Shown: positions 8,401 through 18,650, counted from the stretch's first letter. The stretch: 64,000 nucleotides of DNA from Pseudomonas viridiflava (GCF_900590885.1 NZ_UUON01000001.1:434001-498000), one strand, 5' to 3'. Numbers and translations: made by a program. The notes: generated by a model from the sequence alone, not told the origin.

Positions 8401-9575
8401 TGCTGTCCCAGGCGCGCCTCACGCTCTACCTGCCGCTGACGTTTTTTGCCGTGCCCCTGGCGCTGAGCAACAACCTGTCGCAGCCGTTGGCGCTGCTGCT
8501 GTTGCTGCCATTCGTGGTGTATGGGTTGCGTGGGTTCACCAGGGCGCTGCCGTTGCTGGCGCTGGTGGTGGCGTCCAGTGTGCTGCAGGTGCTGGTGAGC
8601 AGCGGTGCGAAAATTTCGCTGTACCAGTTCCTGCGGTCGGGCATTCCGTTTTTCTATTTTGTGCTGCTGTTGGCCGGGTACGGCTATGTGCTCGCCAATG
8701 TGGAGAAAATCGCCCGTGCTCATAGCCCCGATTATCGGCGCATCCTTGAGCGGGTCATCTATATCTTTGCCCTTGGCCAGTTGCTGCAGGTCAGCCTGTA
8801 TGGGGTGGGTATCGACCTGACCAACGCCGCCTCCAAGTCCAGCGATGAAGTGGGGCGGATCATGTTGTTCCCCACCAGCTCGGCGGTGCTGCTGTTTTTC
8901 TATGCTTGTTGCCAGCGCAAGATCGGCTTGATGCTGATCCTGGCGGTCACGCTGTTGGCGGCGGGCTCCAAGACCATCCTTGCGGCCATGGCGGTGATGA
9001 TCCTGCTGTCGGCGATCACCCAGCGCAAGCTCAAGTCGCTGGCCGTGCTGGTGGTGGCCATCGGCGCGCTGGGCACGCTGACGTTCTATGCCAGCCCGTT
9101 GGCGGTGTCACGCTTTGCCACCTACCTGTTCGAGGAGAAGGGCGAGGACGTGACCCGGGCGTTCGAGATCGCCCATGCCAAGCAATCGTTTCTCGACAAC
9201 CCCGCCACGGTGTTCCTCGGCAATGGCCTGGCCAAGCAATTGACCCCTGGCGTGCCGACCAATGACGAGCGTTGGTTCGAGAACTCCAAGTTCGATATCG
9301 AGAACGGCTACTGGGGCGTGACCGCCAAGCTGGGGGTACTCGGCGTGGCGCTGTTCGGCCTGCTGTTCAGCGGCTTGCCGCGCAACCCGGTGTCGCTGGC
9401 GGTGGTGGCGATCCTGCTGATTTTCTCGTTCAAGACCAGCTACCAGTTCTTCACCACCTTTGATGGCAGCTATTTGCTGGTGTGGTCGATGTTCATCGGT
9501 TTGCTCAACAAAGCCGCGCCTGCACGCCAGGCGGCGCCTCTTAACCCTTTTTTATCAAGACAGGCTGGATCATGA
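8397..9575 (+). CDS. wzy: Wzy-type O-antigen/EPS polymerase
   Basis: A 392-residue protein with about ten membrane segments and one long periplasmic loop (about residues 240-300, containing AKQSFLDNPATVFLGNGLAKQ and WFENSKFDIENGYWG). This is the Wzy/WaaL topology and motif style. It should join flipped repeat units into the chain. Wzy sequences diverge strongly, so the call rests on topology, the loop motifs and the position right after wzx. ATGA overlaps occur at both ends, showing tight coupling. Confidence 0.8.
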   Translation: MMLSQARLTLYLPLTFFAVPLALSNNLSQPLALLLLLPFVVYGLRGFTRALPLLALVVASSVLQVLVSSGAKISLYQFLRSGIPFFYFVLLLAGYGYVLANVEKIARAHSPDYRRILERVIYIFALGQLLQVSLYGVGIDLTNAASKSSDEVGRIMLFPTSSAVLLFFYACCQRKIGLMLILAVTLLAAGSKTILAAMAVMILLSAITQRKLKSLAVLVVAIGALGTLTFYASPLAVSRFATYLFEEKGEDVTRAFEIAHAKQSFLDNPATVFLGNGLAKQLTPGVPTNDERWFENSKFDIENGYWGVTAKLGVLGVALFGLLFSGLPRNPVSLAVVAILLIFSFKTSYQFFTTFDGSYLLVWSMFIGLLNKAAPARQAAPLNPFLSRQAGS

Positions 9576-10735
9576 GCGCATCGGCACGCCCCGTCAGGGC
9601 TGGGATACTGACCTACCACTTCAGCGAGAACTTCGGCGCCGTATTGCAAGCCTATGCCCTGCAGCGCTGGCTGCAGCAGCAGGGCTTGCAGGTGAGCCTG
9701 ATCAACTACCACCCGGCCTACGTGGAGGATGGCAGCGAGCTCCGGCAACTGTTCAACCCGCGCCAGCTCAAAGCCAACCTCAAGGCGCTGTACCTCAAGG
9801 CCCTGGCGTTGAAAACCCGGGTGCTCGGGCCGAATGCCCAGTCGCGCCAGTTTCAGGCGTTCAAGGCGCGCTTCCTGAATATCCAGGAACCGCGTTACGC
9901 CCACGCCGGCCAACTCAAGCAGGCCGTCGCCGGCCAGCAGTTGCTGGTGGCGGGCAGTGACCAGATCTGGAACCCGTCCGGTCAGACCGGCCTGGACCCT
10001 GCGTATTTCCTGGCGTTTGACTGCGACAAGGCGATTCGACGCATCTCCTACGCCGCCAGTTTCGGCAAGGAATACCTGGAGCCCGAATACCATGCCGAGG
10101 CCGAGGGCCTGCTCAAGCAGCTGTCGGCGATCAGCGTGCGCGAGGAGAGTGGCGTGAGCATCGTGCAACAGGTGGCTGGGCTGGCCGCCCAGTGCGTGCC
10201 CGACCCGACGCTGTTGCACCGGGATTACTCGGCGCTGCTCGCCACGGCCACCCAGACCCGCACCGGCCATGTGTTCTGCTACGCACTGCGCACCGGCGTG
10301 GGCGTGCGCGAAGTGGCCCAGGCGCTGTCGCAGCAGGTGGCCGGGCCGATTGTCTCGCCCTACAACGCGCATCGGCGCTGGCGACAGATCGGGCAGACCG
10401 TGCAGGTCGGCCCGCAGGATTGGCTCAAGCTGCTCAAGGACAGCGCTTACGTAGTGACCAACTCGTTCCATGCCACAGTGTTCGCGATCATTTTCGAAAA
10501 GCCGTTTATTGCCGTGGGCCTGCCCGGCACCAAGGCTTCGCTGAACGCCCGGGTGCGCAACCTGCTGGAGAAGTTGCACCTGTCCGAGCGTTTCCTGCCG
10601 GCGGAGAACGCCGACCAGGTGCAAGCGCTGATCGCCGCGCCCATCGACTGGATAGCGGTGCGCGCCCGGCGCCAGGCGCTGCAGCAGGTGGGCGAAAAAT
10701 ACCTGCTGGAACAGCTGGCGGCGCTGCAGCCATGA
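9572..10735 (+). CDS. Polysaccharide pyruvyl transferase family protein (WcaK/CsaB-like)
   Basis: A 387-residue cytoplasmic protein with the family's N-terminal ILTYHFSENFGAVLQAYALQ, the GSDQIWNP motif (about residue 129) and the C-terminal VVTNSFHATVFAIIFEKPF segment. Members move a pyruvyl ketal from phosphoenolpyruvate to a sugar of the repeat unit, which adds negative charge to the polymer. ATGA overlaps join it to wzy and to the acetyltransferase gene. The acceptor sugar cannot be read from the sequence. Confidence 0.85.
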   Translation: MSASARPVRAGILTYHFSENFGAVLQAYALQRWLQQQGLQVSLINYHPAYVEDGSELRQLFNPRQLKANLKALYLKALALKTRVLGPNAQSRQFQAFKARFLNIQEPRYAHAGQLKQAVAGQQLLVAGSDQIWNPSGQTGLDPAYFLAFDCDKAIRRISYAASFGKEYLEPEYHAEAEGLLKQLSAISVREESGVSIVQQVAGLAAQCVPDPTLLHRDYSALLATATQTRTGHVFCYALRTGVGVREVAQALSQQVAGPIVSPYNAHRRWRQIGQTVQVGPQDWLKLLKDSAYVVTNSFHATVFAIIFEKPFIAVGLPGTKASLNARVRNLLEKLHLSERFLPAENADQVQALIAAPIDWIAVRARRQALQQVGEKYLLEQLAALQP

Positions 10736-11283
10736 GCGATTTCGCCCAACTCAAATATGTCGACACCTTGCCGCGCAGCGACAAGGCCCGCCGCCTGTTG
10801 TGGAGCCTCGTCTATCAACTGCTGTTTCGCCCCACGCCGCGCTGGATGCTGCATGGCTGGAGGCGTTGGCTGCTGCGCTGCTTTGGCGCCAAGGTCGGCG
10901 TGGGCTGCCGGATTTCGCCCACGTGCAGCATCTGGGCACCGTGGAACCTGCAGGTGGGTGACTACACCGCCATCGCCGATGGGGTGGATGTGTACGCCAT
11001 GGCCAGGATCACCCTGGGTTCCAAAGTCACCATCAGCCAACGCAGTTTCCTGTGCACCGGCACCCATGACACTCGCAGCTTGCTGCGGCCGTTGGTGACG
11101 CGCGAGATCGTGATCAAGGACCACGTGTGGGTCGCCGCCGAGGCCTTTATCCATCCCGGTTGCGTGCTGGAGGAGGGCTGTGTGGTCGGCGCCCGCTCGG
11201 TGGTCACTTCGGACCTGGCGGCCTGGATGATTTGCGTCGGTGCGCCATGCCGCCCCTTAAAACCCCGAGACATCGCACTATGA
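10732..11283 (+). CDS. WcaF-like hexapeptide-repeat O-acetyltransferase
   Basis: A 183-residue left-handed beta-helix acyltransferase. It has a basic, hydrophobic N-terminus and hexapeptide-type repeats from about residue 60 (VGCRISPTCSIWAPWNLQVGDY and on). It includes the CTGTHD motif and the VGAPCRPLKPRDI ending seen in WcaF and other colanic-acid-type acetyltransferases. It should O-acetylate the repeat unit using acetyl-CoA. The start ATG at 10732 overlaps the upstream stop (ATGA), and the stop overlaps the next start in the same way. Confidence 0.82.
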   Translation: MSDFAQLKYVDTLPRSDKARRLLWSLVYQLLFRPTPRWMLHGWRRWLLRCFGAKVGVGCRISPTCSIWAPWNLQVGDYTAIADGVDVYAMARITLGSKVTISQRSFLCTGTHDTRSLLRPLVTREIVIKDHVWVAAEAFIHPGCVLEEGCVVGARSVVTSDLAAWMICVGAPCRPLKPRDIAL

Positions 11284-12257
11284 AACAGGTGAAACGCATG
11301 ATGGATAAGGCATGGAAGTTGATGTATTTCGTCAGCGAGTTCTTTCGCGACATGCTCACGTTTATTCGCCACAACGGCTATTCGCCGTTGGAAAGCCGCA
11401 ACAAGAAGCTCTTCTACAAGATCCTGATCGAAACCCACACGGTGGAAAAAGGCCTGTCCCTCAAGGAGCCCAAGCCACTGTTCGGCAAGGACAAGATCAA
11501 CGCCATCATCCATATGCTCAACGAGTACGACCGCAGCTATTCGGCGCTGCCGCTGGAGATGGCCCTCGGCGCTTTCCAGGGCTACCTCGACCTGCACCGC
11601 ACCTTGGGCATCAGCGATGATTTCGTGTTTTACCTCGACGCCTATGTGGAGCACCTCAAGCGCGACGGCACCCTCGGCACCGGCGGCATCAAGCGCGCCG
11701 CGCCATGGCTGGGCAACGGCGGGCTGGACGCCAAGGCGTTCCTGCAATCGCGCTCCAGTTGCCGCATGTTCCAGGCCGGCAAGATCGACAGCCACTTGCT
11801 GACCTCGCTGGTGGAGCTGGCGCAGTCGTCACCGTCGCAGTGCAACCGTCAGTCGTCGCGGGTGCACGTGTACCAGGACCGCGCGGTGATCGCGCGGTTG
11901 CTCGACCTGCAAGGCGGCTCGCGCGGGTTTGCGCAGTCGGTGGACAACCTGTTCGTGGTCACCTCGGAAGTCACCGCCTGGGGCGGTGCCGGCCAGCGCA
12001 ACCAGCTGTATGTGGACGGCGCGCTGTTTTCCATGGGCCTGCTGTTGGCCTGCCATGCCAATGGCCTGGGCGCCTGCCCGCTGAACCTGGCCATTCTCAA
12101 TTCAGTCGAAAGCAAGATCCGCAGCATTGGCGCCATCCCGGCCAGCGAGCGGCTGATCATGATGATCGCCGTGGGCCTGCCTCTGGAAAGCCACTTCCGC
12201 GCCGCGCGTTCACCGCGCCGGCTGACCACTGAAGTCCTGCAACTGCACGGTGGTTGA
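11280..12257 (+). CDS. Nitroreductase-family protein embedded in the EPS operon
   Basis: A 325-residue protein with an unusual N-terminal extension of about 150 residues, followed by a nitroreductase fold. Visible parts are SRSSCRMF, QSSPSQCNRQSSRVHVY, the VDGALFSMGLLLACHANGLGACPLN segment and a C-terminal MIAVGLPLE. Such folds bind FMN and reduce varied substrates with NAD(P)H. ATGA coupling to the acetyltransferase gene and its mid-operon place argue for a role in polymer synthesis or modification. No standard step in sugar assembly needs it, and its substrate is unknown. Confidence 0.78.
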   Translation: MKQVKRMMDKAWKLMYFVSEFFRDMLTFIRHNGYSPLESRNKKLFYKILIETHTVEKGLSLKEPKPLFGKDKINAIIHMLNEYDRSYSALPLEMALGAFQGYLDLHRTLGISDDFVFYLDAYVEHLKRDGTLGTGGIKRAAPWLGNGGLDAKAFLQSRSSCRMFQAGKIDSHLLTSLVELAQSSPSQCNRQSSRVHVYQDRAVIARLLDLQGGSRGFAQSVDNLFVVTSEVTAWGGAGQRNQLYVDGALFSMGLLLACHANGLGACPLNLAILNSVESKIRSIGAIPASERLIMMIAVGLPLESHFRAARSPRRLTTEVLQLHGG

Positions 12258-12258
12258 G

Positions 12259-13194
12259 ATGAAGCGTGAAACCGTCAGCGTGGTCATCCTCACCTACAAC
12301 GAAAGCCTGCACATCGCCCGGGCGATCGACTCGGTGCGCGCCTTCAGCGATGAAGTGCTGGTGGTGGACTCGTTCTCCAGCGACGACACCTGTGACATCG
12401 CCCGGCGCCACGGTGCGCTGGTGGTGCAGCACGCGTTCGTCAACCAGGCCAGGCAGTTCCAGTGGGCCCTGGACCATTTGCCGATCACCGGCAACTGGAC
12501 GATGCGCCTGGACGCCGACGAAATCATCGAGGCCGACCTGGCTGGCGAAATCAATGCGCGGCTGCCGGGCCTGGCCAGCGATATCAGCGGCATCAACTTC
12601 AAGCGTAAGCATATTTTCATGGGGCGCTGGGTGCGCCATGGCGGCCGTTACCCCTTGCGCATGCTGCGGCTGTGGCGCACGGGGCTGGGGCGGATGGAAG
12701 ACCGCTGGATGGACGAGCACATCTCGGTCGCCGAGGGCCGCACCATCACCCTGGAAGGCGGATTTGCCGACCATAACCTGCATGACTTGACCTTCTTCAC
12801 CCACAAACACAACCAGTACGCCACCCGCGAAGCGATTGAAGTGCTTAACGCGCGACTGGGGCTGTTTGCGATCAGCGATGAACTGCACACGGGGCAGAGT
12901 TCGTTCCAGGCCAAGGCCAAGCGCCTGGTGAAGAACCGCCTGTACAACCGCGTGCCGTTCACCCTGAGTTCCACCGCCTATTTCCTCTGGCGCTACATCA
13001 TCCAGCTGGGGTTTCTGGATGGCCGCAGCGGCCTGGTCTATCACCTGCTCCAGGGCTATTGGTACCGCTTTCTGGTGGGCGCCAAGGTGCTGGAGCTGGA
13101 AACCGCGATTGCGCATTTAAACGATAAGGAAGCCATTGTCCGGGAACTTTCAAAGTTGACCGGCCATAACTTGAACCTGCCCACACCGAAGTAA
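12259..13194 (+). CDS. Family 2 glycosyltransferase, WaaE-like
   Basis: A 311-residue GT-A enzyme starting [23 protein letters not shown], with nucleotide-binding [10 protein letters not shown] and the DXD-type motif RLDADEI (about residue 90). Its C-terminal half resembles WaaE/KdtX-type transferases acting near the membrane ([19 protein letters not shown]). It should add one sugar to the lipid-linked unit. It is one of only two non-initiating glycosyltransferases in the locus. GTG 12250 is an upstream alternative start that would overlap the preceding stop. Confidence 0.85.
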   Translation: MKRETVSVVILTYNESLHIARAIDSVRAFSDEVLVVDSFSSDDTCDIARRHGALVVQHAFVNQARQFQWALDHLPITGNWTMRLDADEIIEADLAGEINARLPGLASDISGINFKRKHIFMGRWVRHGGRYPLRMLRLWRTGLGRMEDRWMDEHISVAEGRTITLEGGFADHNLHDLTFFTHKHNQYATREAIEVLNARLGLFAISDELHTGQSSFQAKAKRLVKNRLYNRVPFTLSSTAYFLWRYIIQLGFLDGRSGLVYHLLQGYWYRFLVGAKVLELETAIAHLNDKEAIVRELSKLTGHNLNLPTPK

Positions 13195-13210
13195 CCGAGC
13201 GTTTTAACAA

Positions 13211-13228
13211 ACACCCAAGTTTGGGTGT
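13211..13228 (+). other. Perfect hairpin between the assembly and nucleotide-sugar gene blocks
   Basis: ACACCCAA-GT-TTGGGTGT is an 18-base perfect palindrome in the 68-bp gap before gmd, the largest gap inside the operon up to here. No T-run follows, so it is not a canonical terminator. It may be an RNA-processing or stability hairpin that sets gmd-manC expression apart from the genes before it. Confidence 0.4.
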
Positions 13229-13262
13229 CGGCCTTCGCTCGCCTATCAATTGGGAGACAGAC

Positions 13263-14384
13263 ATGAACAAAGTTGCGCTTATTACCGGGATTACCGGTCA
13301 GGACGGCTCGTACCTGGCGGAGCTGCTACTGGAAAAAGGCTACACCGTGCACGGCCTCAAGCGGCGTTCATCGTCGTTCAATACCCAGCGTATCGATCAT
13401 ATTTACCAGGACCCTCAAGCCCTGCATAAAAACCTGATCCTGCACTATGGCGACCTGGCGGACTCGTCGAACCTGACGCGCATCATCCAGCAGATCCAGC
13501 CCGACGAAATCTACAACCTGGGCGCCCAGTCCCACGTCGCCGTGAGCTTTGACTCGCCTGAATACACCGCCGATGTGGATGCCCTGGGCACCTTGCGCAT
13601 CCTCGAGGCGATCCGCCTGCTGGGCCTGGAAAAGAAAACCCGCTTCTACCAGGCCTCGACCTCGGAGCTGTACGGGCTGGTGCAGGAAACCCCGCAGAAG
13701 GAAACCACGCCGTTCTACCCGCGCTCGCCCTATGCGGTGGCCAAGCTGTACGCCTACTGGATCACCGTGAATTTTCGCGAAGCCTATGGGCTGTATGCGT
13801 GCAACGGCATCCTGTTCAACCACGAGTCGCCACGGCGTGGTGAAACCTTCGTGACCCGCAAGATCACCCGCGCGCTGACCAATATTGCCCTGGGCCTGGA
13901 ACAGTGCCTGTACATGGGCAACATGGACGCGCTACGCGACTGGGGCCACGCCAAGGACTACGTGCGCATGCAGTGGATGATGCTGCAGCAGGAGGTGCCC
14001 GAGGACTTTGTGATCGCCACCGGCGTGCAGTATTCGGTGCGTGAGTTCATTCGCTGGTCGGCGGCGGAACTGGGGCTGCACTTGCGTTTTGAAGGCGAGG
14101 GCGTGGACGAAGTGGCGGTGGTCGAGCAGATTGACGGCGACCTGGCGCCGGGCATCCTGGTGGGTGATGTGATTGTGCGCGTCGACCCGCGTTACTTCCG
14201 CCCGGCAGAGGTGGAGACGCTGCTGGGCGACCCGTCCAAGGCCAAACAGAAGCTGGGCTGGACCCCGGAAATCAGCGCCCGGGACATGTGCGCGGAGATG
14301 GTCCGTGAAGACCTGAAAATCGCTCAGCGCCACGCCTTGTTGCGCCTGCACGGCCACGACGCACCGATTGCCGTGGAGAACTGA
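13263..14384 (+). CDS. gmd: GDP-mannose 4,6-dehydratase
   Basis: A 373-residue SDR enzyme converting GDP-D-mannose to GDP-4-keto-6-deoxymannose, the first step to GDP-L-fucose. The NADP-binding motif [15 protein letters not shown] lies at residues 8-22. The catalytic pattern is STSELYG and [10 protein letters not shown] (Ser/Thr, Glu, Tyr, Lys). ATG 13263 has GGGAG upstream and gives the family's normal length. An in-frame GTG at 13221 lies within the hairpin and is not favoured. The fcl gene follows two bases after the stop. Confidence 0.95.
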   Translation: MNKVALITGITGQDGSYLAELLLEKGYTVHGLKRRSSSFNTQRIDHIYQDPQALHKNLILHYGDLADSSNLTRIIQQIQPDEIYNLGAQSHVAVSFDSPEYTADVDALGTLRILEAIRLLGLEKKTRFYQASTSELYGLVQETPQKETTPFYPRSPYAVAKLYAYWITVNFREAYGLYACNGILFNHESPRRGETFVTRKITRALTNIALGLEQCLYMGNMDALRDWGHAKDYVRMQWMMLQQEVPEDFVIATGVQYSVREFIRWSAAELGLHLRFEGEGVDEVAVVEQIDGDLAPGILVGDVIVRVDPRYFRPAEVETLLGDPSKAKQKLGWTPEISARDMCAEMVREDLKIAQRHALLRLHGHDAPIAVEN

Positions 14385-14386
14385 GC

Positions 14387-15364
14387 ATGGCACGCGAGCT
14401 TGATGCACGGATCTTTGTCGCCGGCCATCGTGGCATGGTCGGTTCAGCCATCGTGCGGCGTCTGTGGGCCCTGGGGTATACGCAGATTCTCACGGCCGGC
14501 CGCGATGAACTGGACCTGCTCGACCCGGCGGCGGTGCAGGCCTACTTCGCCAGCCAGCGGGTGGACCAGGTGTACCTGGCGGCGGCCAAGGTCGGCGGGA
14601 TTCACGCCAACGCGACGTACCCGGCCGACTTCATCTACCAGAACCTGATGATCCAGGCCAATGTGATCCATGCCGCCCATAGCCACGGCGTGGAGAAGCT
14701 GCTGTTTCTGGGGTCATCCTGTATCTACCCGGTGCATGCGCCGCAGCCGATGATCGAGGCGGTGTTGTTGGACGGCGCGCTGGAGCCGACCAACGAACCC
14801 TACGCGGTGGCCAAGATCGCCGGCATCAAGTTGTGCGAGAGCTACAACCGCCAGCACGGCCGTGATTATCGCAGCGTGATGCCCACCAACCTGTACGGGC
14901 CTGGCGATAACTACCATCCGGAAAACAGCCACGTGATCGCAGCCTTGCTGCGCCGCTTTCACGAGGCGACGCAGCGCGGTGACGACGAGGTGGTGATCTG
15001 GGGCAGCGGCCGGCCTCGGCGTGAGTTCCTGCACGTGGACGACATGGCGGCGGCCAGCGTGCATGTGATGGAAATCAGCCAGGAGCGCTACCGCGAACAG
15101 ACCCAGCCGATGTGCTCGCACCTGAACGTCGGCACGGGTGTCGATTGCACCATCGCCGAGCTGGCCCAGGCCCTGGTGCGGGTCACCGGTTTCAACGGGC
15201 GCTTGCGTTTCGACGCGAGCAAGCCCGACGGTGCGCCGCGCAAGCTACTGGATGTGAGCCGTATCAATGCCCTGGGCTGGGAAGCCTATGTGCCGCTGGA
15301 GGAAGGCCTGCGCGATGCCTATAACGCCTATCTCGCCGCCCTCGAACAGCCCCGGGGCCAGTGA
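14387..15364 (+). CDS. fcl: GDP-L-fucose synthase (3,5-epimerase/4-reductase)
   Basis: A 325-residue SDR enzyme that completes GDP-L-fucose synthesis with NADPH. It shows the N-terminal [22 protein letters not shown], and the YAVAKIAG catalytic Tyr-Lys pair. The [17 protein letters not shown] segment is characteristic of WcaG/Fcl. It follows gmd and overlaps the start of the WcaI-like gene (TGATG). Together with gmd it shows that the polymer contains fucose, unless a later enzyme diverts the nucleotide sugar. Confidence 0.95.
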   Translation: MARELDARIFVAGHRGMVGSAIVRRLWALGYTQILTAGRDELDLLDPAAVQAYFASQRVDQVYLAAAKVGGIHANATYPADFIYQNLMIQANVIHAAHSHGVEKLLFLGSSCIYPVHAPQPMIEAVLLDGALEPTNEPYAVAKIAGIKLCESYNRQHGRDYRSVMPTNLYGPGDNYHPENSHVIAALLRRFHEATQRGDDEVVIWGSGRPRREFLHVDDMAAASVHVMEISQERYREQTQPMCSHLNVGTGVDCTIAELAQALVRVTGFNGRLRFDASKPDGAPRKLLDVSRINALGWEAYVPLEEGLRDAYNAYLAALEQPRGQ

Positions 15365-16572
15365 TGAAAATCCTTCTGTATGGCATCAACTACAGCCCGG
15401 AACTCACCGGCATCGGCAAGTACAGCGGCGAACAGGCGCGCTGGATGGCCGGCCAGGGGCATGAAGTGCGGGTGGTCACGGCCCCGCCGTATTACCCGCA
15501 ATGGCAGGTCGGCGAGGGGTATTCGCCGTGGCGTTTTCGCACCGAGCAGGATGCCGGTGTGACGGTGATTCGCTGCCCGCTGTATGTGCCGCGCCAGCCC
15601 ACCGGGTTCACGCGTTTGTTGCACCTGGCGAGCTTCTCTGCCAGCTCGATGCTGGCGGTATTGGGGCAGCTGCGCTGGAAGCCGGACCTGGTGATCCTGG
15701 TGGTGCCCACGCTGTTTTGTGCGCCCCAGGCGTTGTTGTTGGCCAAGCTCAGTGGAGCGCGCTCGGTGCTGCACATCCAGGATTACGAGGTCGATGCAAT
15801 GTTTGGCCTGGGCATTGGCGGCGGTTCGCTGTTGCGCCGCGTGGCATTTGGCATCGAGCGCTGGCTGTTGCGGCGCTTTGACCGGGTCTCGACGATTTCC
15901 AGCGGCATGCTCGACAAGGCGCGTGGCAAAGGGGTGCTCGGCAAGCGGCTGCTGTTCTTTCCCAACTGGTCGGAGACCGCGCGTTTTCGTCAGGTACCGC
16001 GCAGTCGCGCACTGCTCGAGCGCCTGGGCGTAACCCCCGGGACACGGGTGTTGTTGTACGCCGGCAACATCGGCGAGAAGCAGGGCCTGGAGCTGATCCT
16101 CGAAGCCGCCCAGGCCCACGCCCAGCGTGCGGAGCTGGTGTTTCTGGTCGTCGGGCAGGGCACCGGCAAGGCGCGCCTGTTGGAGCGTGTCGACCATCTC
16201 GGCCTGCGCAATGTGCTGTTTGCGCCCTTGCAGGCCTACGAGGATTTGCCGGCACTGCTGGCCTCGGCCGACGCGCACCTGGTGATCCAGAAACGCGGGG
16301 TGGCCGACGCGGTGTTGCCCTCCAAGCTCACCAACATTCTGGCGGTGGGTGGCAACGCCATCATCACCGCCGACCCCGGCACCACCCTCGGCCGTTTGTG
16401 CGAGGAACACCCGGGCATTGCGGTGTTGATCGAGCCGGAGTCGGTCGCGGCCCTGAACGCGGGGATCGAGCGGGTGCTGGCATTGCCGGCGCGCAATGAG
16501 GTGGCGTTGAACTACGCCAGGGAGTTCCTCGATAAGGAACGCATTCTGCAACGTTTTCTCGCACAGGTTTGA
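15364..16572 (+). CDS. wcaI: Colanic-acid-type glycosyltransferase, WcaI family (GT4)
   Basis: A 402-residue GT-B enzyme starting [20 protein letters not shown], which is the characteristic WcaI opening. The C-terminal nucleotide-sugar-binding half includes LLYAGNIGEKQGLELILEAA. In colanic acid synthesis, members transfer a fucosyl residue. Here it should use the GDP-fucose made by the two preceding enzymes (inference). ATG 15364 overlaps the fcl stop as TGATG. An alternative GTG start lies three bases upstream at 15361. Confidence 0.9.
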   Translation: MKILLYGINYSPELTGIGKYSGEQARWMAGQGHEVRVVTAPPYYPQWQVGEGYSPWRFRTEQDAGVTVIRCPLYVPRQPTGFTRLLHLASFSASSMLAVLGQLRWKPDLVILVVPTLFCAPQALLLAKLSGARSVLHIQDYEVDAMFGLGIGGGSLLRRVAFGIERWLLRRFDRVSTISSGMLDKARGKGVLGKRLLFFPNWSETARFRQVPRSRALLERLGVTPGTRVLLYAGNIGEKQGLELILEAAQAHAQRAELVFLVVGQGTGKARLLERVDHLGLRNVLFAPLQAYEDLPALLASADAHLVIQKRGVADAVLPSKLTNILAVGGNAIITADPGTTLGRLCEEHPGIAVLIEPESVAALNAGIERVLALPARNEVALNYAREFLDKERILQRFLAQV

Positions 16573-16577
16573 CCGGT

Positions 16578-17036
16578 ATGTGGCTTGATTTACCGACCTT
16601 CCAAACGGTCGTAGCGTCGACGCCATTGGTGGCGATCGACCTGGTGGTCACCAACGCTCGTGGCGAGTCGTTGCTGGGCCTGCGCGTCAACCGGCCAGCT
16701 TATGGCTACTGGTTCGTCCCCGGTGGACGTATCCAGAAAAACGAACGCCTCGACAGCGCCTTCCGGCGCATCACCCTGGACGAACTGGGGCGCAGCTTCG
16801 AGCGGGCCCAGGCGCGGCTGCTGGGGGTGTTCGAGCATTTCTACGATGACAGCGTGTTCGCCAACGCCGGGGCCGGGCCGGACACCCATTACGTGGTGCT
16901 CAGCTACTGCCTGCAACTGGCGGATGACGAAACCTTGCAGCCACCCATGCAGCAGCATCAGCAATACCGCTGGTGGCCGCAGGATGAACTGCGTTTCAGC
17001 GCGCGGGTGCATGAACACACCCGTGCCTATTTCTGA
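16578..17036 (+). CDS. gmm: GDP-mannose mannosyl hydrolase (Gmm/WcaH)
   Basis: A 152-residue Nudix-type enzyme starting [20 protein letters not shown]. It has the modified Nudix box of the Gmm family ([14 protein letters not shown], then a central RRITLDELG). Gmm splits GDP-mannose or GDP-glucose to GDP plus sugar and is thought to balance GDP-mannose pools during colanic-acid-type synthesis. It follows wcaI by five bases. ATG 16578 is preferred to a TTG at 16569 that overlaps the upstream stop. Confidence 0.9.
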   Translation: MWLDLPTFQTVVASTPLVAIDLVVTNARGESLLGLRVNRPAYGYWFVPGGRIQKNERLDSAFRRITLDELGRSFERAQARLLGVFEHFYDDSVFANAGAGPDTHYVVLSYCLQLADDETLQPPMQQHQQYRWWPQDELRFSARVHEHTRAYF

Positions 17037-17059
17037 CTCTCTCTCCCGAGGATGTTCTC

Positions 17060-18469
17060 ATGTTATTACCGGTGATCATGGCGGGAGGTTCGGGGTCGCG
17101 CCTGTGGCCGCTCTCGCGGCAGTTGAACCCCAAGCAGTTCCTGCGTCTGACCGATGCGCACCTGTCGATGCTGCAACAGACCATCACGCGGCTTGAAGGC
17201 GCCAACGTCGCCGTGCCGCAGTTGATCTGCAATGAGCAGCACCGTTTTCTGGTGGCCGAGCAATTACGCCAGTTGGGCATGGAACACGCGAGCATCCTGC
17301 TCGAACCGACAGGGCGAAACACCGCGCCGGCCATTGCGTTGGCGGCCTGCAAGGCGGTGGCCGAGGGCAGCGACCCGATTCTGCTGGTGCTGGCGGCGGA
17401 CCACTTGATCGAGGATGTCCCGGCGTTTCATGCCAGCCTGGAAGTGGCGGTGCCGCAGGCGCTGGACGGCAAGCTGGTGACCTTCGGCATCACCCCCACC
17501 AGCGCCCACACCGGCTACGGCTATATCGAGCAGGGGGCGGTAGCGGGCGAGGGCGCTTACCGGGTCAAGCGCTTTGTCGAAAAGCCGGATGCCGCCACCG
17601 CTGCGCAGTATGTGGCCAGCGCAGCGTACTACTGGAACAGTGGCATGTTCATGTTCCGCGCCAGCCGTTACCTGGAAGAGCTGGAACGCTACCAGCCGGC
17701 TATCCTCGAGGCCTGTCGTGTGGCGTTGGAAGGCGGCAGCCATGACCTGCCGTTTACCCGCGTGCACGCGGCCACCTTCGCCGCGTGCCCGGACGACTCC
17801 ATCGACTACGCCGTGATGGAAAAAACCGACGCTGCGGTGATGGTCCCGCTGCAGGCTGGCTGGAGTGATATCGGCTCCTGGTCGGCCCTGTGGGAGGCCA
17901 GCGAAAAGGACGCCAGCGGCAATGTGATACGCGGTGATGGGCTGGCACTGCACACCCAAAACACCTACGTACACGCCGACAGCCGGCTGGTGGCCACGGT
18001 GGGGGTGCAGGACTTGATCATCGTCGAGACCAAGGACGCGGTGCTGGTCGCCCACAAGGACCAGGTGCAGCAGGTCAAGGGCATCGTCGACCACCTCAAG
18101 CAGGCCGGGCGCCATGAGCACCTCAACCACCGCGAAGTTTATCGGCCGTGGGGCATGTATGACTCGGTGGATAACGGCCAGCGCTACCAGGTCAAGCGCA
18201 TCACGGTCAAACCGGGGGCCAAGTTGTCGGTGCAGATGCATCACCATCGCGCCGAGCATTGGATCGTGGTCAGCGGTACGGCGCGCGTCACCAATGGCGA
18301 GCAGACTTACCTGGTCTCGGAAAACCAGTCGACCTATATCCCCATCGGCCAGGTGCACGCCCTGGAAAACCCCGGCGTGATCGCACTGGAATTGATCGAG
18401 GTGCAGTCCGGCTCTTATTTAGGCGAGGACGACATTGTACGGTTTGAAGACAAATACGGCAGGGCCTGA
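17060..18469 (+). CDS. manC: Mannose-1-phosphate guanylyltransferase / mannose-6-phosphate isomerase
   Basis: A 469-residue bifunctional cytoplasmic enzyme. The N-terminal pyrophosphorylase domain has [16 protein letters not shown] and FVEKP (about residue 173). The C-terminal cupin-type isomerase domain has [15 protein letters not shown] and [19 protein letters not shown]. It makes GDP-mannose for gmd, with mannose-6-phosphate supplied from fructose-6-phosphate. No phosphomannomutase gene is in the window; AlgC elsewhere would be needed. Length and domain order are standard for AlgA/ManC. This is the last biosynthesis gene before a 181-bp gap. Confidence 0.95.
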   Translation: MLLPVIMAGGSGSRLWPLSRQLNPKQFLRLTDAHLSMLQQTITRLEGANVAVPQLICNEQHRFLVAEQLRQLGMEHASILLEPTGRNTAPAIALAACKAVAEGSDPILLVLAADHLIEDVPAFHASLEVAVPQALDGKLVTFGITPTSAHTGYGYIEQGAVAGEGAYRVKRFVEKPDAATAAQYVASAAYYWNSGMFMFRASRYLEELERYQPAILEACRVALEGGSHDLPFTRVHAATFAACPDDSIDYAVMEKTDAAVMVPLQAGWSDIGSWSALWEASEKDASGNVIRGDGLALHTQNTYVHADSRLVATVGVQDLIIVETKDAVLVAHKDQVQQVKGIVDHLKQAGRHEHLNHREVYRPWGMYDSVDNGQRYQVKRITVKPGAKLSVQMHHHRAEHWIVVSGTARVTNGEQTYLVSENQSTYIPIGQVHALENPGVIALELIEVQSGSYLGEDDIVRFEDKYGRA

Positions 18470-18485
18470 AGTTTTTCCGACAATT

Positions 18486-18556
18486 AATAACGTTTTAAAT
18501 AACATTGATTAGCGCAATGCAGTGAGGGCCGGGGACTTCACCGGGAAAACGTTATT
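18486..18556 (+). promoter_or_regulatory. Inverted repeat upstream of the gfcA-like gene
   Basis: AATAACGTTTT (18486-18496) and its exact reverse complement AAAACGTTATT (18546-18556) lie in the 181-bp gap between manC and the gfcA-like gene, with centres about 60 bp apart. Each arm contains the palindrome AACGTT. The right arm runs into GTTATTTT, the element also seen at 4214 and 27498. This looks like a two-site operator for a promoter of the export genes. No -35/-10 pair was assigned. Confidence 0.4.
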
Positions 18557-18650
18557 TTCAACTAAGGCGCTTGAAAGTTACCCGTCTGGTGCGCTGTTTA
18601 GTTGAATGGCACTATCAGGTTGCCTACTCACTGACGATAAGGAGTCTGAA

